Shown piece after piece: positions 1-7,709 of a stretch of DNA of 11,444 nt. Made by a program: the position numbers and the translations under genes. The notes below the pieces were generated by a model. That model searched no databases. It was not told the DNA's origin and saw nothing but the letters and a program-made list of their open reading frames with translations. The number at the start of each line of letters is the position of its first letter. The stretch's first letter is position 1. Source of the stretch: Anaerolineaceae bacterium (lineage in GTDB: Bacteria; Chloroflexota; Anaerolineae; Anaerolineales; Anaerolineaceae); NCBI GenBank assembly GCA_028714615.1, contig JAQTMA010000056.1, forward strand, positions 1-11,444, given 5' to 3'.

Positions 1-65
1 TGTAGGTGTGCATCCTTCATATTCTCCTGGATCAAAAATTTGTCTACATCATTCACCTCCATCAT
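1..65 (-). CDS. N-terminal fragment of an unidentified protein (runs off the window)
   Basis: Reading the minus strand, a frame opens after a TAA at 80-78 and stays open to the edge. It has tandem ATG codons at 65-63 and 62-60 and gives MMEVNDVDKFLIQENMKDAH followed by L. The composition (charged, with alternating hydrophobic residues) looks like a real soluble N-terminus. I do not recognise the family from 21 residues. No clear Shine-Dalgarno lies upstream of the tandem ATGs. A strong GGAGGTGA at 60-53 sits just inside the frame, and an AGGAG at 28-24 precedes a third in-frame ATG at 20-18 with only 3 nt spacing, so the true start is uncertain. It follows the MFS gene on the same strand after about 113 nt. 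Confidence 0.4.
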   Translation of the reverse strand, partial: MMEVNDVDKFLIQENMKDAHL

Positions 66-178
66 AAAGATACGCCATTAACGGATGTTATCTTCGCGGT
101 TAAATTCCATTAAAGAACAAGTAAATAAATATATTAACTTCCCTCTTCATCTGTTATGGAAACTAACTTTTGGGGATG
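66..178. other. Intergenic gap between the MFS gene and the edge gene
   Basis: This A+T-rich gap follows the MFS stop in the direction of transcription. I see no strong stem followed by a T-run, hence no convincing intrinsic terminator. The only structure is a weak 6-bp inverted repeat (AAGATA/TATCTT on the minus strand) with a 16-nt loop, too weak to call. The A+T-rich stretch around 125-150 could hold a promoter for the edge gene, but no -35/-10 pair stands out. Confidence 0.3.
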
Positions 179-1489
179 TTATGAGTCGGCTAAGGGTTTC
201 TGGCTAGTTTCTCCCGGTAGGAAGAAGGCTGCCGTGCCGGCCAAAACATAAGATAGGGCAAAAACGGTCAATGGGACCAATAAACTGTAATTGAGCAGAA
301 TCCCCCCCAGGCTTGGAGCAATTGCACCAGCAATACGGGTCATTCCGCTGGCCGCACCCATCCCGGTTCCTCGTAGAATGGTGGGGTAGGCTTCCGGTGT
401 GTAAGCATACAGCGCACCCCATGCACCCAGGGTAAAGAAAGACATCCAAATCCCCATTGCTACAATCCAATTCAACGAAGTAACCGCCGCAAATAGAAAC
501 GTGAATAACCCACTGGCGATCAGGTAGAAACCCAGAGTTTTCCGTCTCCCCAACCGCTCGACCAGGTAGGCAGCGGAAAAGTATCCTGGAAGTTGTGCTA
601 AGGCCAGAATAAAGCTGTTTTGGTACACCGGCAACAATCCCATCCCCTGGGATTTGAACGAATTCGGTAGCCAGGTGAACACACCATAATACCCTAGTGA
701 TATCAAAAACCAAATAGCCCATAGGAGAAAAGTGGTCCGGCGCAATACGGGTTTCCAGATATCTCCCACGGAAGACTTGGTGCTAATCAATGGTTTCAAG
801 TGGAAATCAGCTAACTCACGCCCATTTTCCAAAGCCACTTGTCGTAGTATCCTGGCAGATTGGTCTACTTTCCCCTTGACCAACAAAAAACGTGGAGATT
901 CAGGGATATAAAGCCTTATAAACAAGACGATTGCCGCGGAAATCGCTGGGATTGCGAAAAGCCAACGCCAACCTAACGTTGGAACGACCGCCCAGGCCAG
1001 CCCGGCTGCCAGCAGGCTACCCAAAGCCCAAAATGATTCCAGCAGCACCAGGTACCGCCCGCGCCGGTGGGCAGGTAGATATTCGGCAAAGATAGAATAA
1101 TCGACCGGCAGCATACCACCTACCCCAAATCCGGTCAGCCCGCGCAGAACAAGCAACCACACAAATGAGGGCGCCAATGCCGAAAACAGCCCAAAAAGCG
1201 AAGCGATCAACACCGTAGCAATAAAACTAACCTTGCGCCCGATACCATCACTCAACCGTCCCCAAAACCAGGCTCCCACCAACATGCCAAGAAAAATTGC
1301 TGTCCCTAATAAGCCGGTTTGAGCGCTGGTCAGGTTCCATTCCTGGCGAATCGCCGGAAGCGCGAAAGAGATCAACAAAACTTCCATCGCATCTGCTGCC
1401 CAGCCCAAACCACAGATGAAAAGTAATTTCTGTTGGAATCGTCCAAAACCAATCTGATCGATGGCTTCTTCAAAAGATAGTACGGTCAA
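179..1489 (-). CDS. MFS transporter, NiaP/SV2-like (metabolite:H+ symporter type)
   Basis: This is a 436-aa inner-membrane carrier of the major facilitator superfamily with about 12 predicted helices. Visible signatures are DAMEVLLISF (33-42) in helix 1, the loop 2-3 motif GRLSDGIGRK (77-86), RGLTGFGVGG (116-125) in helix 4, PESPRFLLVKG (196-206) before the central loop, and the second-half repeat ERLGRRK (311-317). TPEAYPTILRG (364-374) is also typical of this group. This pattern matches the NiaP/SV2-like and sugar-porter-like families, which move small organic acids, nicotinate or aromatic acids. The substrate cannot be read from the sequence. The start is TTG (1489-1487), with a modest AAGAGA upstream; the next in-frame ATG is residue 35, inside helix 1. 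It lies 42 nt after the XpaC-like gene in the same direction and may be its last co-transcribed gene. Its functional link to the TelA cassette is unproven. Confidence 0.88.
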   Translation of the reverse strand: MTVLSFEEAIDQIGFGRFQQKLLFICGLGWAADAMEVLLISFALPAIRQEWNLTSAQTGLLGTAIFLGMLVGAWFWGRLSDGIGRKVSFIATVLIASLFGLFSALAPSFVWLLVLRGLTGFGVGGMLPVDYSIFAEYLPAHRRGRYLVLLESFWALGSLLAAGLAWAVVPTLGWRWLFAIPAISAAIVLFIRLYIPESPRFLLVKGKVDQSARILRQVALENGRELADFHLKPLISTKSSVGDIWKPVLRRTTFLLWAIWFLISLGYYGVFTWLPNSFKSQGMGLLPVYQNSFILALAQLPGYFSAAYLVERLGRRKTLGFYLIASGLFTFLFAAVTSLNWIVAMGIWMSFFTLGAWGALYAYTPEAYPTILRGTGMGAASGMTRIAGAIAPSLGGILLNYSLLVPLTVFALSYVLAGTAAFFLPGETSQKPLADS

Positions 1490-1531
1490 GGTTTTCTCTT
1501 GTCGGGAAGAAATTGGGAAGAAGTCGGTGAG

Positions 1532-2149
1532 CTATAGGATACTGGCGGGTTTCTGGAATTTTTCTTTTAGGAACTGGCCTTGAACCATCAGCTTTTGGGT
1601 GTCATTGGCATATACTGCCTGAACGACTTCTTTCATCTCCTGGTCCAGTAAAGCGAGCTGATCCATCAACAGTTGCTTAGGAGTTTTGCCATCTTTAACC
1701 GGATGCAAGTTGGCATAAGCTGGGGGTAAATTGAGATAGTTTTGCAAAGAAGCTGGGAGATAATCTAAAGCGGTCTGTTTGATGGTAAACGTATTGTAAT
1801 CGCTATCGGTAAGGGCTACGATCTGGGGTAGCACTTCCAGGATCGACCCCTTAATACTTTGCACGATGTCCATCACTTCTTTGGGGACCTTTCCGGTGAT
1901 TTTGTGAATCAGTTCATCCAACTCCTCGCGGATATCATTCGCCGTGAGTTGGTTTTTGAGGCTCAGATCGTAAGTTGGGCTACGTGGGGTGGCAAGGACG
2001 CCGATCCCGTATAGCCCAATTACGATCAAGAACCAGAATTGGTGGATGAAGCCCAGGAAGAACAGAGCAAGCCCCAGGATGCCGAGGAGACTGCCAACAA
2101 GGTTGGCCGTGCTGTACAGATATAGCAGCAAACGCTGTCTTTTTTCCAT
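1532..2149 (-). CDS. Two-helix membrane protein, XpaC-like
   Basis: This 205-aa protein has two adjacent hydrophobic helices (about 12-34 and 37-54). A soluble C-terminal region follows, mostly predicted helical, with YLPASLQNYLNLPPAY at 130-145 and a terminal helix (159-198) rich in Q, E, K and L. Length, hairpin-plus-helical-tail layout and linkage to a TelA gene all recall XpaC of Bacillus, encoded beside the TelA-family yaaN. The family label '5-bromo-4-chloroindolyl phosphate hydrolysis' says little about real function, and no catalytic motif is visible. I chose the ATG at 2149 because it lies 4 nt after the stop of the vWA gene; an ATG at 2224 in the same frame would need 71 nt of overlap and adds a non-membrane, basic extension. 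It probably anchors or scaffolds the TelA partner at the membrane (inference). Homology to XpaC needs a profile search. Confidence 0.75.
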   Translation of the reverse strand: MEKRQRLLLYLYSTANLVGSLLGILGLALFFLGFIHQFWFLIVIGLYGIGVLATPRSPTYDLSLKNQLTANDIREELDELIHKITGKVPKEVMDIVQSIKGSILEVLPQIVALTDSDYNTFTIKQTALDYLPASLQNYLNLPPAYANLHPVKDGKTPKQLLMDQLALLDQEMKEVVQAVYANDTQKLMVQGQFLKEKFQKPASIL

Positions 2150-2153
2150 GAGT

Positions 2154-3725
2154 CTATTGGTAACCGCGGATTTCCTTGAAGATAAACGGAAGTGAATCCT
2201 TGCTGGCATCGAACATCCGCCCACCGGTCAGATCAGCAATCGATTGCAAAGTTTTTGCATCAGCTTCACCAAACAGGATTGTAAAAGTCCGGATATTGGT
2301 CAGGCCGGGGGTAGATTTGTAATAACCAGTAAATTCATTCTCTGAAATGCCGGAGTTGTTTTCGCCATCCGTCATCAGCACAATCGAATAAGTTCGATCG
2401 GGCTCCTGCCGGTAGGTCTGAAGCGCCAGGTTGTAAGCATTTTGAAGAGCCGAAAAGATGGCGGTACTTCCACCAGCATTTAGAGCATGCACGTAGTCAC
2501 GAATCTGTTGGAGACTGGCGGGCTGGTTGGTATCTACCTCAAAATCGGAGGCGGTAACAACCTGTGAATTGAACGGTAAGATTGTGATCTTCTCCCGGTT
2601 GCGGAAACGAGCAAATTGCCCGGTCAGGCTGGTATCGGCTCCGGTCAAATTATCCATCGCTTTTACCAGGTTGTCCAGGCGGTCCCCATTCATCGAACCG
2701 CTGGTGTCGAGGACGTAATAGGTGTGAGAAGGCTTGACCTGCTCATTTAGGTAGCTGACTAACAACGCGTCGACAACCTCACGGCTGCTCGGAAAAGAAA
2801 CCTCGACCAACAATTGTTTTGGAAAATCAGCATCTAAGGTCACCTGGCTGTTCACAGGACGGCGCAGGGTTTTGACCATGATCTCGCGTTGAAAATCCGT
2901 TGATTTCAAATACGTAACCAGTTTATTGTAATCATCCCGCTTATCCGGGTTGAGCAATAGGAGGGGATAATCAGCGGTGATGATGCCCTCTTTGGGATAG
3001 ACCAGGTATAGCTTTTCTTTTAACTTGCCACTCTTATTCTGGGCGAGCAAGACCGATTCATAATTGACCATCCCGTCTAATTGGTCCTGGTCGGTAATGT
3101 ACTGTTCAGCCAACCAGCCTGAACTTCCAGCGGTGAGCGACTGTCCCTTGAAAAACCCTTGCAATTGAGGCGTAATGCTGGCGATATCCTCTTTCTGCAA
3201 TGCATCTCCCTTGCCAGCCAGGGCAGAAGCAACCCCGATCAGAGCGGAAAACCCAGAGTTGGAAGAAGAAGGATTGGTCATGGCAAAGTGCAAGTCACCG
3301 CTGGCTGCTTTTTGTACCACATCGCTCCAGGTCAGGTTAGGATTGTCGACCCAGCCCCAGGCGTGCGCCTTGCTCTCTTTTATTCCCAGCACCACCGGGG
3401 AAAGCATGATCTTTTCCTGAGCCAGTACCTTATCCTTTGAGCCTTCCATCAGGTTGAGGTATTTCGCGTGGCTAAACCAGGCCAGGTCAAACTTCGCTCC
3501 GGACATGATCTGTTCAGCGCCGTCCAAAGTACCGGTAAATTGAAACGTCAGGCGGATGCCGGTATTTTGCTGGATTTCGTCCAACATCGGCGCCAGGTCA
3601 TTCAGTTCTGAACCGGCCAACACAGTCAGAACCTTACCTCGCTTCTGAGAAGTGCTACAACCATTCGCGCTGAGCAGAAGCACGGTCAGTAAACAAATGA
3701 AAGACAGACTCCGGCGGAAGTTCAT
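2154..3725 (-). CDS. Lipoprotein fusing a solute-binding-like domain to a vWA domain
   Basis: This 523-aa exported protein starts with a short basic N-terminus, a hydrophobic core (7-19) and a lipobox-like SANGC with Cys23, so it is probably a lipoprotein on the outer face of the membrane. Residues about 32-300 resemble a type 2 periplasmic binding protein (ModA-like): TWSD (132-135), SSSNSG (153-158), MVNYES (219-224) and a YP at 243-244. Residues about 335-520 are a vWA domain with a complete MIDAS metal site: DTSGSM (340-345), GGSTAI (418-423) and MTDGEN (451-456). The vWA half predicts divalent-cation-dependent protein binding. No permease or ATPase gene is nearby, so uptake is unlikely to be the role. 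It follows the TelA gene by 27 nt and is followed 4 nt later by the XpaC-like gene. The ATG at 3725 fits the signal peptide; AAGG/AGG bases upstream give a weak ribosome-binding site. Confidence 0.87.
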   Translation of the reverse strand: MNFRRSLSFICLLTVLLLSANGCSTSQKRGKVLTVLAGSELNDLAPMLDEIQQNTGIRLTFQFTGTLDGAEQIMSGAKFDLAWFSHAKYLNLMEGSKDKVLAQEKIMLSPVVLGIKESKAHAWGWVDNPNLTWSDVVQKAASGDLHFAMTNPSSSNSGFSALIGVASALAGKGDALQKEDIASITPQLQGFFKGQSLTAGSSGWLAEQYITDQDQLDGMVNYESVLLAQNKSGKLKEKLYLVYPKEGIITADYPLLLLNPDKRDDYNKLVTYLKSTDFQREIMVKTLRRPVNSQVTLDADFPKQLLVEVSFPSSREVVDALLVSYLNEQVKPSHTYYVLDTSGSMNGDRLDNLVKAMDNLTGADTSLTGQFARFRNREKITILPFNSQVVTASDFEVDTNQPASLQQIRDYVHALNAGGSTAIFSALQNAYNLALQTYRQEPDRTYSIVLMTDGENNSGISENEFTGYYKSTPGLTNIRTFTILFGEADAKTLQSIADLTGGRMFDASKDSLPFIFKEIRGYQ

Positions 3726-3752
3726 GACCTGCCTTGACTTTCAATCTCTCGA

Positions 3753-4970
3753 TTATAGGTGGATGTCATTATCAGGGATTGACACATCGATATCGCCTGC
3801 AGTCCGGGCGGCTTCTTCCCGGCGCACTCGGTCCAAGTAGGTTTGAGATTTCTCAATCTCGGTTGATAGTGTATCGACAGTCTGTTTCATGGTCGTCAAT
3901 GCCTGAACTTTATAATTTGAAATCATGTCCATCGATTCATAGATATTGGCAAAAGCTTTCTGGAGACTCTCGACGCTGAGGGTTGCACTGGCGGCTTGTT
4001 GGTGGATATCTACGGATTGCTTGCGCAGTAACTGTGAGGTTGATTCAATCAGGCTGCTGGTTGTGGTATTGAGAGCTGTGATCTGATCCAAAACCAGTTT
4101 TTGATTTGCAAGCGCTTGGGCTACGATGACCGCTGTACGTAGTGCAGATACCGTTGTGGTCGTAGCCCGATCGACGCCCTTGATCAGCTCAAGGTTATTA
4201 CGGCGCACCATATCAAGCGCCAGGTATCCCTGGATGTTCACTGCCTGCTGGGTCAGTAAATCCTGAACCTTCTGGCGCACATAAAAGAGCATTTCTTCTT
4301 TGACTACCCGCGCTTTCTCCGGATCAGAAGCTTCAATGGTTGCAATGCGGTCCTCCAACGCCGTATCGATTTTCTTGCCAACATAAACGTACTGCTGGAG
4401 CTGGCCCATCAGGTTCCACAGGTTGACCTTTTCTTGTTCAATGGCTGCATTGTCTTTCCGTAGTTCATCCTGGCCTTGATAGAGGGCGTTGATGATGGCA
4501 TTGATGTGGCTTTGAGAAGACTGGTAGCGCATAAAGTAATCTTGCAGCTTGTTGCCGAAAGGGATCAAGCCCAACAGTTTTTGTGGTGAAAACAGATCGC
4601 CTTGGTGTGCAGGATCCAGGCTCTCCACAGTTTTTCGTAGGTCCACCAATGATTTAGAGATGGGCGCTGTGTCGTTAAACAACCCACTTTCCATCGACTT
4701 AACCGGCTTATCCAACATTCTGTTCGAAACGCTGGCTGAGGCCCGGATTTCCTTGACGCCCAGGTTATGGATCGCTTCAACTCGCTCTTTGAATGGATCG
4801 CTTTGCACATCCGAACGGATCACAATATCGGTAAATTCACTGACCTTATCATCCAGGTGTGTGAGTGTAGCCGAATCCAACTTCACCATCTGGCTGGCCT
4901 GGTCTGGAGCAACCGCCTGGACTGGTTCCGGCGGGGTGAGGGTGTTCGGAGGGACTAACTCGTTCGCCAT
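3753..4970 (-). CDS. TelA-family toxic anion resistance protein
   Basis: This 405-aa soluble, almost wholly helical protein has no signal peptide or membrane segment. It fits the TelA/KlaA family, originally named for plasmid tellurite resistance and widespread as YaaN-like proteins. Signs are the family length, LIPFGNKLQDYF (135-146), the long charged helices with YVYVGKKIDTALEDRI (194-209), and the polar Thr-rich stretch RATTTTVSALRTAVIVAQAL (268-287). The N-terminus (1-28) is proline-rich and disordered-looking, and the tail after about 385 is acidic. The ATG at 4970 has AGGAG seven bases upstream, overlapping the stop of the preceding gene. Biochemical function is unknown for the family; comparative genomics places TelA proteins with ter-type chemical stress genes, vWA proteins and XpaC. 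Here it sits between two genes for extracytoplasmic binding-type proteins, so I infer a cytoplasmic partner of a membrane complex. Confidence 0.9.
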   Translation of the reverse strand: MANELVPPNTLTPPEPVQAVAPDQASQMVKLDSATLTHLDDKVSEFTDIVIRSDVQSDPFKERVEAIHNLGVKEIRASASVSNRMLDKPVKSMESGLFNDTAPISKSLVDLRKTVESLDPAHQGDLFSPQKLLGLIPFGNKLQDYFMRYQSSQSHINAIINALYQGQDELRKDNAAIEQEKVNLWNLMGQLQQYVYVGKKIDTALEDRIATIEASDPEKARVVKEEMLFYVRQKVQDLLTQQAVNIQGYLALDMVRRNNLELIKGVDRATTTTVSALRTAVIVAQALANQKLVLDQITALNTTTSSLIESTSQLLRKQSVDIHQQAASATLSVESLQKAFANIYESMDMISNYKVQALTTMKQTVDTLSTEIEKSQTYLDRVRREEAARTAGDIDVSIPDNDIHL

Positions 4971-4980
4971 AGCAATTCTC

Positions 4981-6060
4981 CTATTGTTTATATTTCTGCT
5001 CGATTTGCTGGATCATTTTTTCAAGGATCTCATAACTTGGCGGATCCACAACGTCGACAAGGGTGTCAGGTAAGGTCAGGTTGCGGCTTTTTTTCACCTG
5101 CTTGAACAGCTCCGTGTTCGCGTTCCGAAAACCGTTTTCGACTGCCAGACGCTGCAGATCAGGATCCGTTTGGAGTAGTTGGCCCAATTTCTGACCATTG
5201 GGGGTAAGTGCAATCAAGGTATGCTTGCTATAAATGGTCGGCTCAGGATACATCAACACCATATCGGTAGAGATGCCTTCAGGTTGAACAGCCTGATTAA
5301 TATAGGATGATTCATAAACCATCACCATGGGTGCTTTGCCGACCCCCATACTGACATAATCTTGAAACGGAACTTCCGACGAGTATTCGGTAAAACCTTG
5401 CTTCAGGAATAACGATTCGACCAGAGGGAGAACTTTTCGGATGTCGTCATCACTCTGCACCACGTTATTGCCATTGGCCACGTAGCTCGCCAATGCCAGG
5501 TACATCGCGGCAGAGTTCGATTGGCGCACGTCAGTGGAGACGATTAATATGCTTTTATTAACGTTGTAATCCGCGTTGTTCTTTAGATCGCTCCAGCGTT
5601 TACCATCGGTCACGATTTGCAAGTACGCCGCCATATCCAGTGTGTAATAACCGCCCTGGTTTTTGGCGATTCCATTGGCCTCGAGGATATTGGCGATCGA
5701 TTTCCAGGACGCGATTGCCATCGGTGTGAAGAATTCGTCGAACGCTTTTTCAAATTTTGGGTCCTGGCGAAGCTTGGTGGCGGCTGGCACCCCTGCCGGG
5801 AAAACAAAATCATACTTGCTCAAATCTGTATTCGCAATTGTTCGCGAGCCTGCCTTTTCAAATTGGACTTCAACACCCCCCTTGTGTAGAGCATCGACCA
5901 CTTTCGGGTCGCGAAAAAAAGCCTCTTTTTCCGATCCGATCAAGCCTTTGACTGTCACGATCTGCCGCAAAGCTAGCTGCTGATTAACAGAAAAAAAGAT
6001 AGCCGTGCCAACACCGATTACGAGCACGACCAACATCAACGGGCCTAACAGCCGTTTCAT
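4981..6060 (-). CDS. Membrane-anchored solute-binding-like protein
   Basis: This 359-aa protein has a single N-terminal hydrophobic helix (about 5-24) without a lipobox Cys, so it is either secreted or anchored by an uncleaved signal. The rest resembles a type 2 substrate-binding domain: RWSDL (155-159), STDVRQSNSA (175-184), APMVMVYESSY (243-253) and YPEPTIYSKHTL (271-282). The order and spacing of WSD, SNS, MV-x-x-YES and YP parallel the binding half of the vWA lipoprotein two genes downstream, so the two are likely paralogous domains. The C-terminus (340-359) is a short charged helix. The ATG at 6060 has a clear AGGAG six bases upstream (6071-6067). It is the first gene of the TelA cluster and its stop overlaps the Shine-Dalgarno of the TelA gene. 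Ligand unknown. Confidence 0.8.
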   Translation of the reverse strand: MKRLLGPLMLVVLVIGVGTAIFFSVNQQLALRQIVTVKGLIGSEKEAFFRDPKVVDALHKGGVEVQFEKAGSRTIANTDLSKYDFVFPAGVPAATKLRQDPKFEKAFDEFFTPMAIASWKSIANILEANGIAKNQGGYYTLDMAAYLQIVTDGKRWSDLKNNADYNVNKSILIVSTDVRQSNSAAMYLALASYVANGNNVVQSDDDIRKVLPLVESLFLKQGFTEYSSEVPFQDYVSMGVGKAPMVMVYESSYINQAVQPEGISTDMVLMYPEPTIYSKHTLIALTPNGQKLGQLLQTDPDLQRLAVENGFRNANTELFKQVKKSRNLTLPDTLVDVVDPPSYEILEKMIQQIEQKYKQ

Positions 6061-6185
6061 TGGAGACTCCTATGTTACTGTTCGTGCGATCTTGAAGACC
6101 GACACTATTCCATCATTAGTGTACCCAAAGTTTATTAACGATTTAGGAAGATGCGATTAACATTCCATCAATAATCCCATGCACT
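6061..6185 (-). promoter_or_regulatory. Leader and probable promoter region of the TelA operon
   Basis: These 125 bp separate the kinase stop from the first gene of the TelA cluster. They hold a good Shine-Dalgarno (AGGAG, 6071-6067) and a candidate -10 TACACT (6123-6118, minus strand), but no clear -35, as expected for an activator-dependent promoter. A 9-bp direct repeat, ATTCCATCA on the plus strand, occurs at 6107-6115 and 6162-6170, 55 bp apart (about five helical turns). No terminator-like hairpin with a T-run follows the kinase gene, so read-through from the two-component operon is possible. Confidence 0.4.
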
Positions 6186-7700
6186 TTAGACCGGTAAGCG
6201 CACCTCAAAAACCGAACCCTTTCCCACCTCACTTTGCACACTGACCTGCCCCTTGTGCGCCTGGGCAATCCACTGCACGATGGAAAGACCGAGACCGCTC
6301 CCATCCGGAGAATCATCAGGAGATCCAATGGGAACAGCGCCATCATGATGCGTCCGAGCTTTATCCACCCGGTAGAAGCGGTCAAACAAATGAGGTAGAG
6401 CGTCAGGTGGAATACCCGGTCCATCGTCTTCCACCCGTACCCACCCATACTTCGATATCCCTTCAACCAGCAGCCCGGTATGGATGCAAACGTGTTTTCC
6501 CGGCGTTCCAGCGTATTTGATGGCGTTTTCAACCAGGTTGGTCAGCATCTGGGAGAGGTACAGGCGATCGCCCTGCATTGGGAGCGGCGGCAGCTCACCT
6601 GTCGTCAGTTCAATGCCCTGGCGGCGCGCTAATCCGTTCAGGCGTTCCGTCACGTCCAAAGCAAGGTCGCTGAGATCGACCGGTTCGTGCCGTAAATGGG
6701 TTTGACCGGCATCCATCCGTGCCAGGGTGAGCAAGTCATTCACCAGGCGAGCCATAGACTCATTCTCGGATTGGATGATTTTTATTGCACGCTGGTAATC
6801 TTCAGGGGCGCGTTGGCGTTCCAAAGCGTGATCGGCTTCGAGACCAACAATGGTCAAGGGTGTGCGTAATTCGTGGCTGGCATCCGCGGTGAACTGGCGC
6901 TGGCGTTCAAAAGCGGCTTCCAGGCGGGCTAGCATAGCGTCGAATGTGTTAGCCAGTTCTCCAAGCTCGTCTTTCGTTTGCAAGTTCAAGCGTTGGTGCA
7001 TGTCGTTATCGCTGATCCCGCGCGCTGTACGTGTGATCACGCGTACCGGCGCCATTGCCCGGCTGGCTATCCAGTACCCGCCCGCGAGCGCAATGACCAG
7101 GGTAGAGATCGATGCGAGCAACAACGTGATTAATAAGCGAGGAAGCTGGCTTTGGGGATCGATCGGTTGGCCGAGAATCACAACGCCAATCGGGTGGCGC
7201 TCCATAAACATCGGGCTGATCAAGTACTCGTAGCGCACGTCTTTACTCTTTCCTGAAATAAAAACAGTATACTCAGCGGTTGAGCCTGGAGGGATATCAC
7301 GCGAAGCCTGCTGCCAATCTGCCAATAGAACAGTAACACTCGGGTTGGTAATCTCTCCGGCTGATTGCACCAGATGCCCATCTGGGCCGATTAATGCCAA
7401 CACCTCACCGGCATCGAGAGCTGAGAATCCATTGCTGGTCAGGTCAGGTGGTTGAAAATGATCCCCTTCCGCATCCACCAATCCGGCCACCCGGTAGAGG
7501 GTCTGCACTTGCTGGTATTTGAGCTGGAGGTGATTTTGCGCTTCAATCTGTAAATCCTGCAACTGCCGGTAGTAGATAATGCCGCTAAAAATAACCAGGA
7601 TAACCGCCAGAATGGCCACCGTCCACAAGGTAAGCCGAAAGCGAATACTGTGGAAGAAATCCCCCATTCTTTTGCGCACAGGATTCAGACGTTTATCCAT
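6186..7700 (-). CDS. Sensor histidine kinase (HisKA/HATPase, HAMP)
   Basis: This 504-aa inner-membrane kinase is the partner of the adjacent regulator. The first membrane helix is about 22-44, then an extracytoplasmic sensor of about 140 residues (46-186), a second helix about 188-210, and HAMP about 211-263. In the HisKA segment FTADASHELRTPLT (270-283) the phosphorylated residue is His276. The ATP-binding domain shows the N box LVENAIKY (389-396), G1 DDGPGI (425-430), the F box region FDRFYRVD (439-446) and G2 GSGLGLSI (467-474). The lid between F and G2 is long and carries an HH-DG and PDDSPDG stretch. The sensor has no family I can name. The ATG at 7700 has GAGG seven bases upstream and lies 9 nt after the regulator stop; ATG at residue 12 is a possible shorter start. 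No chromosomal symbol can be assigned. Confidence 0.95.
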   Translation of the reverse strand: MDKRLNPVRKRMGDFFHSIRFRLTLWTVAILAVILVIFSGIIYYRQLQDLQIEAQNHLQLKYQQVQTLYRVAGLVDAEGDHFQPPDLTSNGFSALDAGEVLALIGPDGHLVQSAGEITNPSVTVLLADWQQASRDIPPGSTAEYTVFISGKSKDVRYEYLISPMFMERHPIGVVILGQPIDPQSQLPRLLITLLLASISTLVIALAGGYWIASRAMAPVRVITRTARGISDNDMHQRLNLQTKDELGELANTFDAMLARLEAAFERQRQFTADASHELRTPLTIVGLEADHALERQRAPEDYQRAIKIIQSENESMARLVNDLLTLARMDAGQTHLRHEPVDLSDLALDVTERLNGLARRQGIELTTGELPPLPMQGDRLYLSQMLTNLVENAIKYAGTPGKHVCIHTGLLVEGISKYGWVRVEDDGPGIPPDALPHLFDRFYRVDKARTHHDGAVPIGSPDDSPDGSGLGLSIVQWIAQAHKGQVSVQSEVGKGSVFEVRLPV

Positions 7701-7709
7701 TCATGGACC

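Noticed and set aside
204..722. 172-codon open frame on the plus strand
   Set aside because: It is antisense to the MFS gene, whose motifs are unambiguous. The predicted protein is Cys-rich and unlike any family.
1490..1534. Possible stop read-through joining the XpaC-like and MFS genes, which share a frame
   Set aside because: Sharing a frame has a one in three chance. No read-through signal is evident, and the MFS start with its own weak ribosome-binding site explains expression.
2150..2224. Longer N-terminus for the XpaC-like protein (ATG at 2224)
   Set aside because: It would overlap the vWA gene by 71 nt and add a basic non-family segment before the membrane hairpin. The ATG at 2149 fits operon spacing.
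4549..5073. 174-codon open frame on the plus strand
   Set aside because: It lies antisense across the TelA gene and the end of the SBP gene, both of which have clear family motifs and ribosome-binding sites. Its protein shows no family signature.
6563..6572. GGCGATCGCC palindrome, recalling the HIP1 element of cyanobacteria
   Set aside because: I noticed only one copy of GCGATCGC, inside the kinase gene. One copy is within chance and the genes do not look cyanobacterial.
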